NCBI GenBank assembly: GCA_003232445.1
Contig: QIJM01000217.1
Span: forward strand, 1-17,581
Origin: Paraglaciecola arctica
GTDB taxonomy: Bacteria > Pseudomonadota > Gammaproteobacteria > Enterobacterales > Alteromonadaceae
Length of the DNA stretch: 17,581 bases
Direction of reading: 5' to 3'
In this document: positions 5,765 through 14,747 of the stretch, in pieces
Layout of the letters: the number at the start of each line of letters is the position of its first letter
Position numbering within the stretch: position 1 is the first letter of the stretch
Made by a program: the position numbers and the translations under genes
Notes under the pieces: generated by a model
Databases searched by the model: none
What the model was told of the DNA's origin: nothing
Seen by the model: the letters and a program-made list of their open reading frames with translations, nothing else

Positions 5765-7621
5765 CTAAACTGTCTGGCTTCGCAGACTAAGGGATTTGGC
5801 ATAATCAGGGACAAAGGTCAAAATCACCGATGTACCACCTCGCTCCGCTTTAGATATGCTGATATCACCTGCTAAGTTGCCGCTACGCTCTTGCATAATA
5901 GCTAAACCATAGTGATTTTGTTTATTCGGATCACCGGGAATGCCTATGCCATTATCTAACACTTTAAGGGTGACGGTAGACATCTCATCCATCATAATTT
6001 TGATATCGATTTTATCTCCTTTGGAATGATAAAAAGCGTTTTGCGTGGCTTCACGGGCTATTTGCAACAGATGTATTTCTTCTTGGGGAGAGAAAGGCAC
6101 ATGTGTGACTTGGTAATCTAAATTAAATTCAAATTCATCTGAGCGGGTTTGTAACTGAGCAATAGTTTGTTCAAACGCCGCTTTTAAGCTTTGCCCATCA
6201 AGTTTTAATCTAAAGGTTGTCAGCAATTCTCTAAGCTCACGATACGCAGACGTCAGGCCGGTTTTTAACTCATGGATCACTTCATCCACTTGTTCTTGTA
6301 CATTGTCTTTTTGCTGCAGCTTTTGTAAACGTGTCACTTGAATTTTTAGATAAGATAACGCCTGAGCCAAAGAGTCGTGTAGCTCTCGGGCGATAACGGT
6401 ACGTTCATTCATTAGGGCAACTCTGCGGCTTTGTTCGTGGTGATGTTTTAAACTCAAGCAATTAGCAATCTGCTCTGCGACAGATTCAAACAACTGATGT
6501 TGCCAGTCTTCTAATTGTTTTTGTTGGTTTGGATGAACCACCAACACACCATAGTTTATCTCACTATGGGTCAATTGGTATTTCAATTGGTTAGACGACT
6601 GAGGAAATATCACATTATGCTCAGTACAATCATAACAGTCATGTTTTACGCATTTTTCAAGCATGGGTTTGTCTGTTGTCATTAAATGTTCATATGGCCC
6701 CTCTCCTCGGGCTGTCATAAGGCATAAATCTAAATCTTTCACTCCCGTTACATTCGAGAGTTGTTGCATTATGGGTTCAAAGTTGACGTTACTTGGCTCA
6801 ACTTCGTTAATTTTACGCGAAGTTTGAAATAACAGATCCAAGCATTTGTTTGAGCGTAAAAGTTTACTGGTTTTACGTTTAACTTGTTCCTCAAGTTGAG
6901 TCTGCGAACGATACAGTGAACGACTCATTTTATTGAATGTTTTGGCCAAAATAGCCAGCTCTCCTTTGCCAATTTCATCGGCAACAACCGTAAAGTCGCC
7001 CCGCCCTAGTTGTCTTGCAACAGCAATTAATTTGGAAAGCGGTTTTTCAATATGCCGATCGACCATCACCATTGCCAATGCGATCAGAATTAAGGTACTA
7101 AATAACGCCAATATTTGGGTTAAGCGGATCAATTCGATATTGACCTCAGCATGTTTTTGGTAGCTTTCAACCAACACATCAACTTCATCAACAAAAGTCT
7201 GAATGGCAGGGTTCAGAGCTCTATCACTGCTGCTTTTATTGGCCACATACTCTATTAACATAGGTCTAATGATAGTTTGCCAGTCATTGGAAACTTGTAC
7301 ATGCTGAGCAGAAATTTGTCCCGATCCAGTTAATACCTGTTGGTTTATTAAAATCCCTGTGGTCAGGTCTTTCTCGAACTTATCCATTAGCTGATAAAAC
7401 TCACTGATCTCTTGTTCTGTTTTGTTCACTGCTTGTGCATAACTGGCTAAACGATAACTTTGCATACGTAATGAACCTGCAACATTCACCGCTAATGCAT
7501 CAGTTTGTGCACCGTCACTAATAAACACAGTACTTAACATACTCACAACCGCAAGAAAGCTGACAGAAAACATCAAAACTGCGATTTTAAACACGGTGGA
7601 ATGGAAAAATTTTTTTATCAT
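5765..7621 (-). CDS. narX: Nitrate/nitrite sensor histidine kinase NarX
   Basis: Inner-membrane sensor kinase of 618 aa that detects periplasmic nitrate and phosphorylates NarL. Order: membrane helix 1 (about 12-34); periplasmic sensor with the P-box at 41-57 (DALAVNVAGSLRMQSYR), the ligand-binding motif of NarX/NarQ; helix 2 (about 166-187); HAMP linker (about 188-240). Next is a central module with a cysteine cluster (C300, C324, C329, C332), as in E. coli NarX. Last is the HisKA_3/HATPase kinase with ERTVIARELHDSLAQ, where H415 is the phospho-acceptor, an N-box with REATQNAFYHS (523-533), DNGIG (556-560) and GLAIMQERS. Length and cysteines favour NarX over NarQ. It is divergent from narG, convergent with narK and not adjacent to narL. 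A long hairpin sits just upstream of its start. Confidence 0.93.
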   Translation of the reverse strand: MIKKFFHSTVFKIAVLMFSVSFLAVVSMLSTVFISDGAQTDALAVNVAGSLRMQSYRLASYAQAVNKTEQEISEFYQLMDKFEKDLTTGILINQQVLTGSGQISAQHVQVSNDWQTIIRPMLIEYVANKSSSDRALNPAIQTFVDEVDVLVESYQKHAEVNIELIRLTQILALFSTLILIALAMVMVDRHIEKPLSKLIAVARQLGRGDFTVVADEIGKGELAILAKTFNKMSRSLYRSQTQLEEQVKRKTSKLLRSNKCLDLLFQTSRKINEVEPSNVNFEPIMQQLSNVTGVKDLDLCLMTARGEGPYEHLMTTDKPMLEKCVKHDCYDCTEHNVIFPQSSNQLKYQLTHSEINYGVLVVHPNQQKQLEDWQHQLFESVAEQIANCLSLKHHHEQSRRVALMNERTVIARELHDSLAQALSYLKIQVTRLQKLQQKDNVQEQVDEVIHELKTGLTSAYRELRELLTTFRLKLDGQSLKAAFEQTIAQLQTRSDEFEFNLDYQVTHVPFSPQEEIHLLQIAREATQNAFYHSKGDKIDIKIMMDEMSTVTLKVLDNGIGIPGDPNKQNHYGLAIMQERSGNLAGDISISKAERGGTSVILTFVPDYAKSLSLRSQTV

Positions 7622-7637
7622 TTTGCTCGCTCTTGGC

Positions 7638-7701
7638 TATATGCCCATACCACCTTTAAACTCCCGCTGAATCCGTCATTTTGAGGTGGTATGGGCATAT
7701 A
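7638..7701. repeat. 18-bp perfect inverted repeat in the narX leader
   Basis: TATATGCCCATACCACCT (7638-7655) is the exact reverse complement of AGGTGGTATGGGCATATA (7684-7701), with 28 bases between. It begins 16 bases upstream of the narX start codon. As RNA from the narX strand it would form a strong leader stem immediately before the ribosome binding region. No T-run follows on either strand, so it is not a standard terminator. Each arm includes TACCACC, one base off a NarL heptamer. Confidence 0.8.
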
Positions 7702-7815
7702 TAGTAACTCACTGGTGATACCCACAAAGAATAATAGCAACGTATTTATTAATTCATTTTGAGCCAGAATAGTCTAAACCCCTTTAGAACAAAGGAAAAG
7801 CTCAAACTAAGCAAC

Positions 7816-7831
7816 TACCACTTTGGGGGTA
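7816..7831. promoter_or_regulatory. NarL/NarP 7-2-7 binding site upstream of narG
   Basis: TACCACT, two bases, then GGGGGTA: the left heptamer matches TACYNMT fully and the right matches six of seven on the opposite strand. It lies about 125-140 bases before the narG start and would allow nitrate activation of narGHJI by phospho-NarL. Confidence 0.6.
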
Positions 7832-7884
7832 ACACAGCAAAAGCAGCGCTTTTTGCCCCTCTTGTCGCGCTCATCTGAATGGAC

Positions 7885-7898
7885 TTTAATCTTATCAA
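7885..7898 (+). promoter_or_regulatory. FNR-like site upstream of narG
   Basis: TTTAA-N4-ATCAA matches the FNR consensus TTGAT-N4-ATCAA at eight of ten positions, with a perfect right half. It is centred 64 bases before the narG start codon. No good -10 lies at the distance expected for a class II site, so the call is tentative. Anaerobic control of narG is expected from the family. Confidence 0.35.
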
Positions 7899-7955
7899 AG
7901 CTTGAACTTGTAGCATTTGCCATTTGTTACACCCCCATTAACTAAGGAGTTTGGC

Positions 7956-10900
7956 GTGAGTCATTTTTTAGACCGATTACAGTTTTTTAAACGTAACGAA
8001 GAATCGTTTTCTGACGGTCACGGTGTTACTACAGAAGAGAATAGAAGCTGGGAGGACGGTTATCGTCGTCGTTGGCAGCACGATAAAGTAGTACGCTCAA
8101 CCCACGGTGTTAACTGTACCGGCTCGTGTAGTTGGAAAATTTACGTCAAAGACGGGTTAGTCACATGGGAAACCCAACAAACTGATTACCCACGCACCCG
8201 CCCAGACTTACCTAATCATGAACCACGAGGTTGCCCACGGGGTGCCAGTTACTCATGGTATATCTATAGCGCCAACCGTTTAAAATATCCCAAAATTCGC
8301 AAGCGCTTAGTCAAATTGTGGCGCGCAGCCAAAACACAATATAGCGATCCTGTTGACGCATGGCGCTCTATTGTTGAAGATCCAATCAAGGCAAAAGAAT
8401 ATAAACAGCAGCGCGGGTTAGGCGGTTTTGTGCGAGCCGATTGGCGTGAAGCAAACGAAATCATTGCCGCTGCCAACGTGTATACCGCCAAAGTATACGG
8501 CCCTGACCGTATTACTGGTTTCTCGCCTATTCCTGCTATGTCTATGGTGTCATATGCGGCAGGTGCACGTTACCTGTCACTGATCGGTGGCAACTGTTTA
8601 AGCTTCTACGATTGGTATTGTGATTTGCCTCCCGCATCACCACAAACGTGGGGTGAGCAAACCGATGTGCCAGAGTCCGCTGATTGGTACAATTCAAACT
8701 ACATCATTTGTTGGGGCTCTAACGTTCCACAAACCCGTACACCCGACGCCCATTTTTTAACTGAAGTACGTTACAAAGGCACAAAGGTGATTGGCATTAC
8801 GCCTGACTACTCTGAAGTCGCCAAGCTTACCGACCAATGGCTTGCGCCTAAACAAGGCACTGACGCCGCATTGGCGATGGCCTTTGGCCACGTTATATTG
8901 AAAGAATTTCATGTTGAAAAACCGTCTGAATACTTTAGCGACTATGTCAAACGTTACACCGACTTCCCGGTATTGGTTATGTTGGAGCAAGCAGATGACG
9001 GCACACTTCATCAAGGGCGCTTTCTAAGAGCCTCTGATTTACAAGCTGATTTGGGTCAAGACAACAATCCTGAATGGAAAACCATTTCAATCGATAACAA
9101 CAATGGCACTTTGGTTTCGCCAACCGGTTCTGTAGGCTATCGCTGGGGTCAAAAAGGCAAATGGAACATCACCCAAACCGACGGTAAAACCGGCGACAAA
9201 CTTGACTTGCGGGTTAGCTTAAAAGGCAGTCATGATGAACTAGTGCAGGTTTCCTTCCCTTATTTTGGCGGTGCTGAACATGAATTTGGTTACTTCCAAA
9301 ACACTCAACACGACGATGTATTACCCCGTAAAGTGCCCGCTAAGAAAATCACCTTAGCGGATGGCTCAGAGGTTTATGTCGCCACTGTATTTGACCTAAC
9401 ACTGGCCAACTACGGAGTGGACAATGGTTACGACGATCCGAATGTTGCCAGTTCTTATGATGACGACATTCCATATACACCCGCATGGCAAGAACAAATT
9501 ACCGGCGTACCTCGAGCAGATGTGATAAAAATCGCCCGTGAATTTGCCCAAACAGCAGATAAAACCCATGGTCGTTCGATGATTATTGTGGGCGCGGGTA
9601 TGAACCACTGGTACCACATGGACATGAACTATCGCGGCCTGATCAATATGTTGATGATGTGTGGTTGTGTCGGTCAAAGCGGTGGTGGTTGGGCGCATTA
9701 TGTGGGTCAGGAAAAGCTTCGACCACAAACAGGCTGGGCACCGCTCGCCTTTGGTACAGACTGGCAACGTCCGCCAAGACATATGAATGGCACGTCTTTC
9801 TTCTACAACCATTCCAGTCAATGGCGTTATGAGAAATTAGAGATGACAGAAATCATCTCTCCACTGGCCAATAAAGACAAATGGTCAGGCTCGATTATTG
9901 ACTTTAATACTAGAGCCGAACGCATGGGCTGGTTACCTTCTGCACCGCAATTTAATATGAACCCTTTGCAGCTATGTCGAGATGCGGAAGCCGCAGGACA
10001 AACACCAAAAGACTATGCAGTTGAGGGGCTCAAATCAGGCAAGTTGGATTTTGCTTGTATGCAGCCAGAGGATCCGAAAAACTTCCCGCGTAATATGTTT
10101 ATCTGGCGTTCAAATTTGCTTGGTTCATCCGGTAAAGGTCACGAATACATGTTACGGCATTTGTTAGGCACCAAACATGGGTTGTTGGGCAAAGACTTAG
10201 GTGAAGACGGTGGTAAAAAACCGGAAGATGTGAAATGGGTAGACGAAGCAGCAGAAGGCAAAGTTGATCTGTTGGTGACATTAGATTTTAGAATGTCTAC
10301 CACCTGTTTGTATTCTGATATTGTTTTGCCTACTGCCACTTGGTACGAAAAAGATGATCTGAACACCTCTGATATGCACCCCTTTATTCACCCCCTTAGT
10401 GCTGCGATCGATCCAGTGTGGGAGTCTCGTTCTGATTGGGAAATATTCAAAGGCATTGCCAACGTTTTCTCTAAAACTGCAGAAGGCCACTTAGGCGTGG
10501 AAAAAGACTTGGTCACTGTGCCCATCTTGCATGACACCCCAGCTGAAATTGCCCAGCCCTTTGGCGTGAAAGCGTGGTGGAAAGGCGAGTGTGAGCTAAT
10601 TCCTGGTAAAACCGCACCCAACATGGTGGTCGTTGAACGGGACTACCCTAACACCTATGCACGCTTTACATCACTAGGGCCACTATTGGAAAAACTTGGT
10701 AATGGCGGTAAAGGCATTAATTGGAACACCGAAAAAGAAGTAGATTTCCTAGGTGAACTTAATCAACGTCATTTAGAAGAAGGAGTCAACAAGGGGCGAC
10801 CTAAAATTGAATCGGCAATCGATGCCTGTGAAATTATTTTATCTCTGGCACCTGAAACCAATGGTCAAGTTGCAGTCAAGGCTTGGGCTGCTTTAAGTGA

Positions 10901-11717
10901 ATTTACTGGTTTAGACCACTCTCACCTAGCCAAACCAAAAGAAGATGAAAAAATTCGTTTTAGAGATGTTCAAGCTCAACCTCGTAAGATCATCAGCTCG
11001 CCAACATGGTCAGGGTTAGAGGATGAACATGTGTCTTACAGCGCCGGTTACACCAATGTGCATGAGTACATACCGTGGCGCACTATCACTGGCCGCCAGC
11101 AATTTTATCAAGATCATGAATGGATGCGCGACTTTGGTGAAACCATGTGTGTGTACAAACCGCCAATTAACCTAAAAACCGTTAAGCCCATAATGAACAA
11201 AGAGCCAAACGGCAATACAGAAATAGCGCTGAATTTCCTGACGCCACATCAAAAGTGGGGCATTCACAGCACCTATTCTGACAACCTGCTGATGCTTACG
11301 TTGTCTCGTGGTGGGCCTATTGTTTGGATGTCTGAAGTGGACGCCGAACGAGCTGGCATAGTTGACAACGATTGGATTGAAGTATTCAACATAAATGGGG
11401 CTATTGCTGCCAGAGCAGTAGTGTCACAGCGCGTGCCAGAAGGGGTCAGCATGATGTACCACGCTCAAGAACGGATTGTTAATGTGCCCGGCTCTGAGAT
11501 GACCAAAACCCGTGGTGGCATTCATAATTCTGTGACCCGAGCGGTGATGAAACCCACTCATATGATTGGTGCTTATGCACAGCAATCTTATGGCTTTAAC
11601 TACTACGGCACTGTGGGATGTAACCGCGACGAATTTGTCATAGTGCGCAAGATGGCCAAGGTTGATTGGTTAGACGATGAAGCGACTGAGACAGACAATA
11701 ACAAGGCGGAGAGCTAA
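7956..11717 (+). CDS. narG: Respiratory nitrate reductase alpha subunit NarG
   Basis: Catalytic subunit of the membrane-bound, cytoplasm-facing nitrate reductase, which reduces nitrate to nitrite at a Mo-bis-MGD centre. The FS0 [4Fe-4S] ligands are H50, C54, C58 and C93 (STHGVNCTGSC and GCPRG), and the Mo ligand is D223 in SFYDWYCDLP. Sequence similarity to E. coli NarG is high throughout, and the length is 1253 aa against 1247. The GTG at 7956 is chosen because AAGGAG lies six bases upstream and the product then starts SHFLDR as in other NarG proteins. An in-frame TTG at 7917 would add 13 atypical residues. There is no twin-arginine signal peptide, only the remnant-like N-terminus typical of NarG. 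It is the first gene of narGHJI, with the stop two bases before narH. Confidence 0.98.
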   Translation: MSHFLDRLQFFKRNEESFSDGHGVTTEENRSWEDGYRRRWQHDKVVRSTHGVNCTGSCSWKIYVKDGLVTWETQQTDYPRTRPDLPNHEPRGCPRGASYSWYIYSANRLKYPKIRKRLVKLWRAAKTQYSDPVDAWRSIVEDPIKAKEYKQQRGLGGFVRADWREANEIIAAANVYTAKVYGPDRITGFSPIPAMSMVSYAAGARYLSLIGGNCLSFYDWYCDLPPASPQTWGEQTDVPESADWYNSNYIICWGSNVPQTRTPDAHFLTEVRYKGTKVIGITPDYSEVAKLTDQWLAPKQGTDAALAMAFGHVILKEFHVEKPSEYFSDYVKRYTDFPVLVMLEQADDGTLHQGRFLRASDLQADLGQDNNPEWKTISIDNNNGTLVSPTGSVGYRWGQKGKWNITQTDGKTGDKLDLRVSLKGSHDELVQVSFPYFGGAEHEFGYFQNTQHDDVLPRKVPAKKITLADGSEVYVATVFDLTLANYGVDNGYDDPNVASSYDDDIPYTPAWQEQITGVPRADVIKIAREFAQTADKTHGRSMIIVGAGMNHWYHMDMNYRGLINMLMMCGCVGQSGGGWAHYVGQEKLRPQTGWAPLAFGTDWQRPPRHMNGTSFFYNHSSQWRYEKLEMTEIISPLANKDKWSGSIIDFNTRAERMGWLPSAPQFNMNPLQLCRDAEAAGQTPKDYAVEGLKSGKLDFACMQPEDPKNFPRNMFIWRSNLLGSSGKGHEYMLRHLLGTKHGLLGKDLGEDGGKKPEDVKWVDEAAEGKVDLLVTLDFRMSTTCLYSDIVLPTATWYEKDDLNTSDMHPFIHPLSAAIDPVWESRSDWEIFKGIANVFSKTAEGHLGVEKDLVTVPILHDTPAEIAQPFGVKAWWKGECELIPGKTAPNMVVVERDYPNTYARFTSLGPLLEKLGNGGKGINWNTEKEVDFLGELNQRHLEEGVNKGRPKIESAIDACEIILSLAPETNGQVAVKAWAALSEFTGLDHSHLAKPKEDEKIRFRDVQAQPRKIISSPTWSGLEDEHVSYSAGYTNVHEYIPWRTITGRQQFYQDHEWMRDFGETMCVYKPPINLKTVKPIMNKEPNGNTEIALNFLTPHQKWGIHSTYSDNLLMLTLSRGGPIVWMSEVDAERAGIVDNDWIEVFNINGAIAARAVVSQRVPEGVSMMYHAQERIVNVPGSEMTKTRGGIHNSVTRAVMKPTHMIGAYAQQSYGFNYYGTVGCNRDEFVIVRKMAKVDWLDDEATETDNNKAES

Positions 11718-11719
11718 AC

Positions 11720-13252
11720 ATGAAAGTAAGAGCGCAAATCGGCATGGTGCTAAACCTTGATAAATGTATCGGTTGTCACACCTGCTCAGTCACCTGCAAA
11801 AACGTATGGACCTCTCGCGAAGGAGTCGAATATGCATGGTTTAATAATGTCGAAACCAAACCCGGCATTGGTTACCCTAAAGAATGGGAAAATCAAGAAA
11901 AGTGGAACGGTGGGTGGACTCGCAAGAGCAATGGCAAACTTATCCCCAAACAAGGTGGTAAGTTGCGCATTTTAGCGAATATTTTTGCTAATCCAGACTT
12001 ACCTGACATTGACGCATATTACGAACCTTTCGACTTTGATTATCAACATTTACACACGGCGGGCGAGAGCAAACATCAACCCGTTGCCCGTCCTCGCTCA
12101 TTGCTCACTGGCAAAAGGATGGAAAAAATAGAATGGGGGCCGAACTGGGAAGAAATCCTCGGCACAGAGTTTTCCAAACGCCGTAAAGACAGTAACTTTA
12201 ATCAAATTCAGGCAGATATCTATGGTGAATTTGAAAATACATTCATGATGTATTTACCAAGACTATGTGAACACTGTATCAATCCTGCTTGTGTAGCATC
12301 TTGCCCAAGTGGCGCAATTTACAAGCGAGAAGAAGACGGCATTGTGTTAATTGACCAAGACAAATGCCGTGGTTGGAGAATGTGTGTCAGTGGTTGCCCT
12401 TACAAAAAAATCTATTACAACTGGAAAACTGGAAAATCAGAAAAGTGTATTTTCTGTTACCCCAGAATTGAAGCCGGCCAACCCACTATTTGCGCAGAAA
12501 CCTGTGTGGGACGTATTCGCTATTTGGGCGTGATGTTTTATGACGCAGACAGAATTGAAGAGGCCGCGTCGGTGGCCAACGACAAAGACTTGTATCAAGC
12601 CCAGTGCGATATTTTCTTAGACCCGTTTGATCCGAAAGTGCAAGAAGCAGCACGCAAAGAAGGCATTCCGGATGCGTGGATAGACTCAGCAATGGCGTCA
12701 CCTGTATACAAAATGGTCATGGATTGGAAGGTTGCCCTACCCTTGCACCCTGAATACAGAACATTACCTATGGTTTGGTATGTGCCACCACTTAGTCCCA
12801 TTCAAAGTGCAGCCCAAGCGGGGAAAGTGCCGATGAATGGCGTATTTCCTGATTTGAAGTCTTTGCGTATACCCATGAAATATCTAGCAAATATGCTCAC
12901 TGCAGGCGACGAAGTCCCAGTTGAAAGAGCACTAGAGCGCATGATGGCCATGCGTATTTTCAAACGCTCACAACAGGTAGACGGCGAAGAAAACCTCGAA
13001 GCGCTAAAACAAGCAGGCCTAACTGTGGCGCAAGTGGAAGAAATGTATCGTTATATGGCGCTAGCCAATTATGAAGATAGGTTCGTTATTCCCACTAGTC
13101 ATAAAGCTTATGCTGAAGATGCCTATGAAATGAAATCAGGTTGTGGTTTTAGTTTTGGCAATGGATGTAGTGGTGGCGACAGCGAAACCGATTTATTTGG
13201 CGGTAAAAAACAAACTGTTCGTCAGATTATCCCAGTGGAGGTACAAGACTAA
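11720..13252 (+). CDS. narH: Respiratory nitrate reductase beta subunit NarH
   Basis: Electron-transfer subunit carrying four iron-sulfur clusters between NarI haems and NarG. The cysteine groups are visible: C16-C19-C22-C26; C183-C186-C191-C195; C216-W219-C222-C226, where Trp replaces a Cys and marks the [3Fe-4S] cluster; and C243-C246-C258-C262. The C-terminal half has the NarH-specific LPMVWYVPPLSPIQSA and NYEDRFVIPTSH segments. At 510 aa it has the usual length. Translation follows narG by two bases, with a GGCGGAG-type ribosome binding site inside the narG end. Its stop overlaps the narJ start by one base. Confidence 0.98.
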   Translation: MKVRAQIGMVLNLDKCIGCHTCSVTCKNVWTSREGVEYAWFNNVETKPGIGYPKEWENQEKWNGGWTRKSNGKLIPKQGGKLRILANIFANPDLPDIDAYYEPFDFDYQHLHTAGESKHQPVARPRSLLTGKRMEKIEWGPNWEEILGTEFSKRRKDSNFNQIQADIYGEFENTFMMYLPRLCEHCINPACVASCPSGAIYKREEDGIVLIDQDKCRGWRMCVSGCPYKKIYYNWKTGKSEKCIFCYPRIEAGQPTICAETCVGRIRYLGVMFYDADRIEEAASVANDKDLYQAQCDIFLDPFDPKVQEAARKEGIPDAWIDSAMASPVYKMVMDWKVALPLHPEYRTLPMVWYVPPLSPIQSAAQAGKVPMNGVFPDLKSLRIPMKYLANMLTAGDEVPVERALERMMAMRIFKRSQQVDGEENLEALKQAGLTVAQVEEMYRYMALANYEDRFVIPTSHKAYAEDAYEMKSGCGFSFGNGCSGGDSETDLFGGKKQTVRQIIPVEVQD

Positions 13253-13992
13253 TGAAAATACTTACGGTACTTTCAAAGCTCATCGACTATCCAAGTGAAG
13301 ACTTGTATCAACATGGTACTGAAATCGCTGAGTTGATAGTGGATGACACCCACCTAAACCAACAAGATAAAGATGGCTTGTTGTCATTTGTAGAGCAGCG
13401 ATTCTGCAATAGTTTGCTAGATTGGCAAGCTGATTACGACGGTTTATTTGAACGTGGTAGGTCGCTATCTTTACTGATCTATGAACACATTCATGGTGAA
13501 TCTCGTGACCGTGGTCAAGCGATGGTCAATTTACTCGACCAATACAGAGCGGCCGGATTGGATATTGGCGTGCGTGAATTGCCTGATTACATTCCTTTGT
13601 TTCTTGAGTTTGCCAGTACCCAGGGAGACCAAAACGCCAAAGGATGGTTACAAGATATTGCGCCTATCCTTGCATTATTGGCTGTAAGGCTGGAAAAACG
13701 CCAGTGTAATTATCAAGCATTGTTTACCGCCTTAGTGAGTTTGTCGGAAATGGATGTCGACTTGCAACCTATTCGTGAACAGGTTAAAGACGAAAAACGT
13801 GACGATACAAAAAAGGCCTTAGATAAGGTCTGGGAAGAAGAAGCAGTGACCTTTGGCGGCGACGCTATTAACGGTGGATGCCCTACCAATACCTCTAAAC
13901 CGTCGGAGTCTCAGCGACGAGATCAAGATGTCCCTATTCAATTTGTCGATGCCGCCAGTCACTTGGCAGGCGACAACGAGTTAAGGAGTTAG
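13252..13992 (+). CDS. narJ: Nitrate reductase molybdenum cofactor assembly chaperone NarJ
   Basis: NarJ binds the NarG N-terminus in the cytoplasm, assists Moco and FS0 insertion, and delays membrane docking until NarGH is mature. It is not part of the final enzyme. The 246 aa form an all-helical TorD/DmsD-family protein. It starts LTVLSKLIDYPSEDLY and carries ELPDYIPLFLEF (about 103-114), the family's conserved P-D-Y-x-P segment, and a hydrophilic tail with a Gly-Gly-Cys-Pro stretch. Its ATG overlaps the narH stop (TAATG). A good ribosome binding site for narI (AAGGAG) lies in its last codons. Confidence 0.95.
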   Translation: MKILTVLSKLIDYPSEDLYQHGTEIAELIVDDTHLNQQDKDGLLSFVEQRFCNSLLDWQADYDGLFERGRSLSLLIYEHIHGESRDRGQAMVNLLDQYRAAGLDIGVRELPDYIPLFLEFASTQGDQNAKGWLQDIAPILALLAVRLEKRQCNYQALFTALVSLSEMDVDLQPIREQVKDEKRDDTKKALDKVWEEEAVTFGGDAINGGCPTNTSKPSESQRRDQDVPIQFVDAASHLAGDNELRS

Positions 13993-13994
13993 TC

Positions 13995-14678
13995 ATGGAA
14001 TTTATCAATACACTACTTTTTGGTATTTATCCTTACGTGGCAACCAGTATATTTTTGATTGGTAGCCTAATTAGATATGACCGCGAACAATACACGTGGA
14101 AAACGGGTTCCAGCCAAATGCTCAGCAGTAAAAACTTTAGGCTTGCCAGTATTCTATTTCACGTTGGCATTATCGCTATATTACTAGGTCACTTTGCTGG
14201 CTTGGTGGTGCCTGCTGAAATATGGTATGCGCTGGGTATTTCTTTACCTACCAAACAAATTATCGCTATGGGCGTAGGTGGTTTTTTTGGTGTGCTGTGT
14301 TTCGTTGGGCTGACCATGTTAATCCAACGCAGACTGTTTGACCCCAGAATAAAAGCAACCAGCAGTGCAATGGACATAGTTATATTGTTACTTATCTACT
14401 TACAACTGATCCTTGGCATGATCACAATAGTGATTTCATTTGATCATATGGATGGCTCAGTCATGGCTAAACTAATGAATTGGACTAGGCATATATTGAC
14501 CTTTAGACCACTAGAAGCGGTGGAGTACATCTCTTCTGTTCACTGGATATATAAGGCTCATGTGGCACTGGGTATTACTTTGTTTGTATTATTCCCCTTC
14601 AGTCGTTTAGTGCATATTTGGAGTGTGCCTGTGCAATACGTGCGCAGAAGTTACCAAGTGGTGCGTAAGAAAATTTAA
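13995..14678 (+). CDS. narI: Respiratory nitrate reductase gamma subunit NarI (cytochrome b)
   Basis: Membrane anchor of NarGHI, which oxidises quinol on the periplasmic side and passes electrons through two b haems. The 227 aa hold about five transmembrane helices (near 4-25, 50-72, 87-110, 125-148 and 185-206). The four haem-ligand histidines, H56, H66, H189 and H207, keep the family spacing (E. coli H56, H66, H187, H205). The tail RSYQVVRKKI matches the usual cytoplasmic end. A hairpin follows 15 bases after the stop, so it probably ends the core operon transcript or weakens readthrough to the isomerase gene. Confidence 0.97.
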   Translation: MEFINTLLFGIYPYVATSIFLIGSLIRYDREQYTWKTGSSQMLSSKNFRLASILFHVGIIAILLGHFAGLVVPAEIWYALGISLPTKQIIAMGVGGFFGVLCFVGLTMLIQRRLFDPRIKATSSAMDIVILLLIYLQLILGMITIVISFDHMDGSVMAKLMNWTRHILTFRPLEAVEYISSVHWIYKAHVALGITLFVLFPFSRLVHIWSVPVQYVRRSYQVVRKKI

Positions 14679-14693
14679 AACGAACCAATAACG

Positions 14694-14724
14694 GGTGTTC
14701 CATGCAGGCATGGAACACCGTTTT
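14694..14724 (+). terminator. Hairpin with short T-tract after narI (terminator or attenuator)
   Basis: GGTGTTCCATGC (14694-14705) and GCATGGAACACC (14708-14719) form a perfect 12-bp palindrome followed by G and four T residues. The T-tract is short, so partial termination, leaving low readthrough into the downstream isomerase and hemN, is more likely than full stop. Confidence 0.65.
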
Positions 14725-14747
14725 ACGAAAAATAATGAGGTGAAATA

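Larger units (their letters stand above)
7622..7955. promoter_or_regulatory. narX-narG divergent control region
   Basis: This 334-base region between the divergent narX and narG starts holds an 18-bp inverted repeat next to narX (7638-7701), a near-perfect NarL 7-2-7 site (7816-7831), and an FNR-like site (7885-7898). The narG ribosome binding site AAGGAG is at 7944-7949. No other gene was seen. Confidence 0.6.

Noticed and set aside
7917..7955. Longer NarG start at a TTG codon
   Set aside because: The added residues are unlike any NarG N-terminus, whereas GTG 7956 has AAGGAG six bases upstream and gives the conserved SHFLDR start.
9396..9821. Long open frame on the minus strand inside narG, and similar ones inside narK, narH and narX
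   Set aside because: They are opposite-strand or shifted-frame shadows of strongly conserved coding sequence, with no family features or ribosome binding sites of their own.
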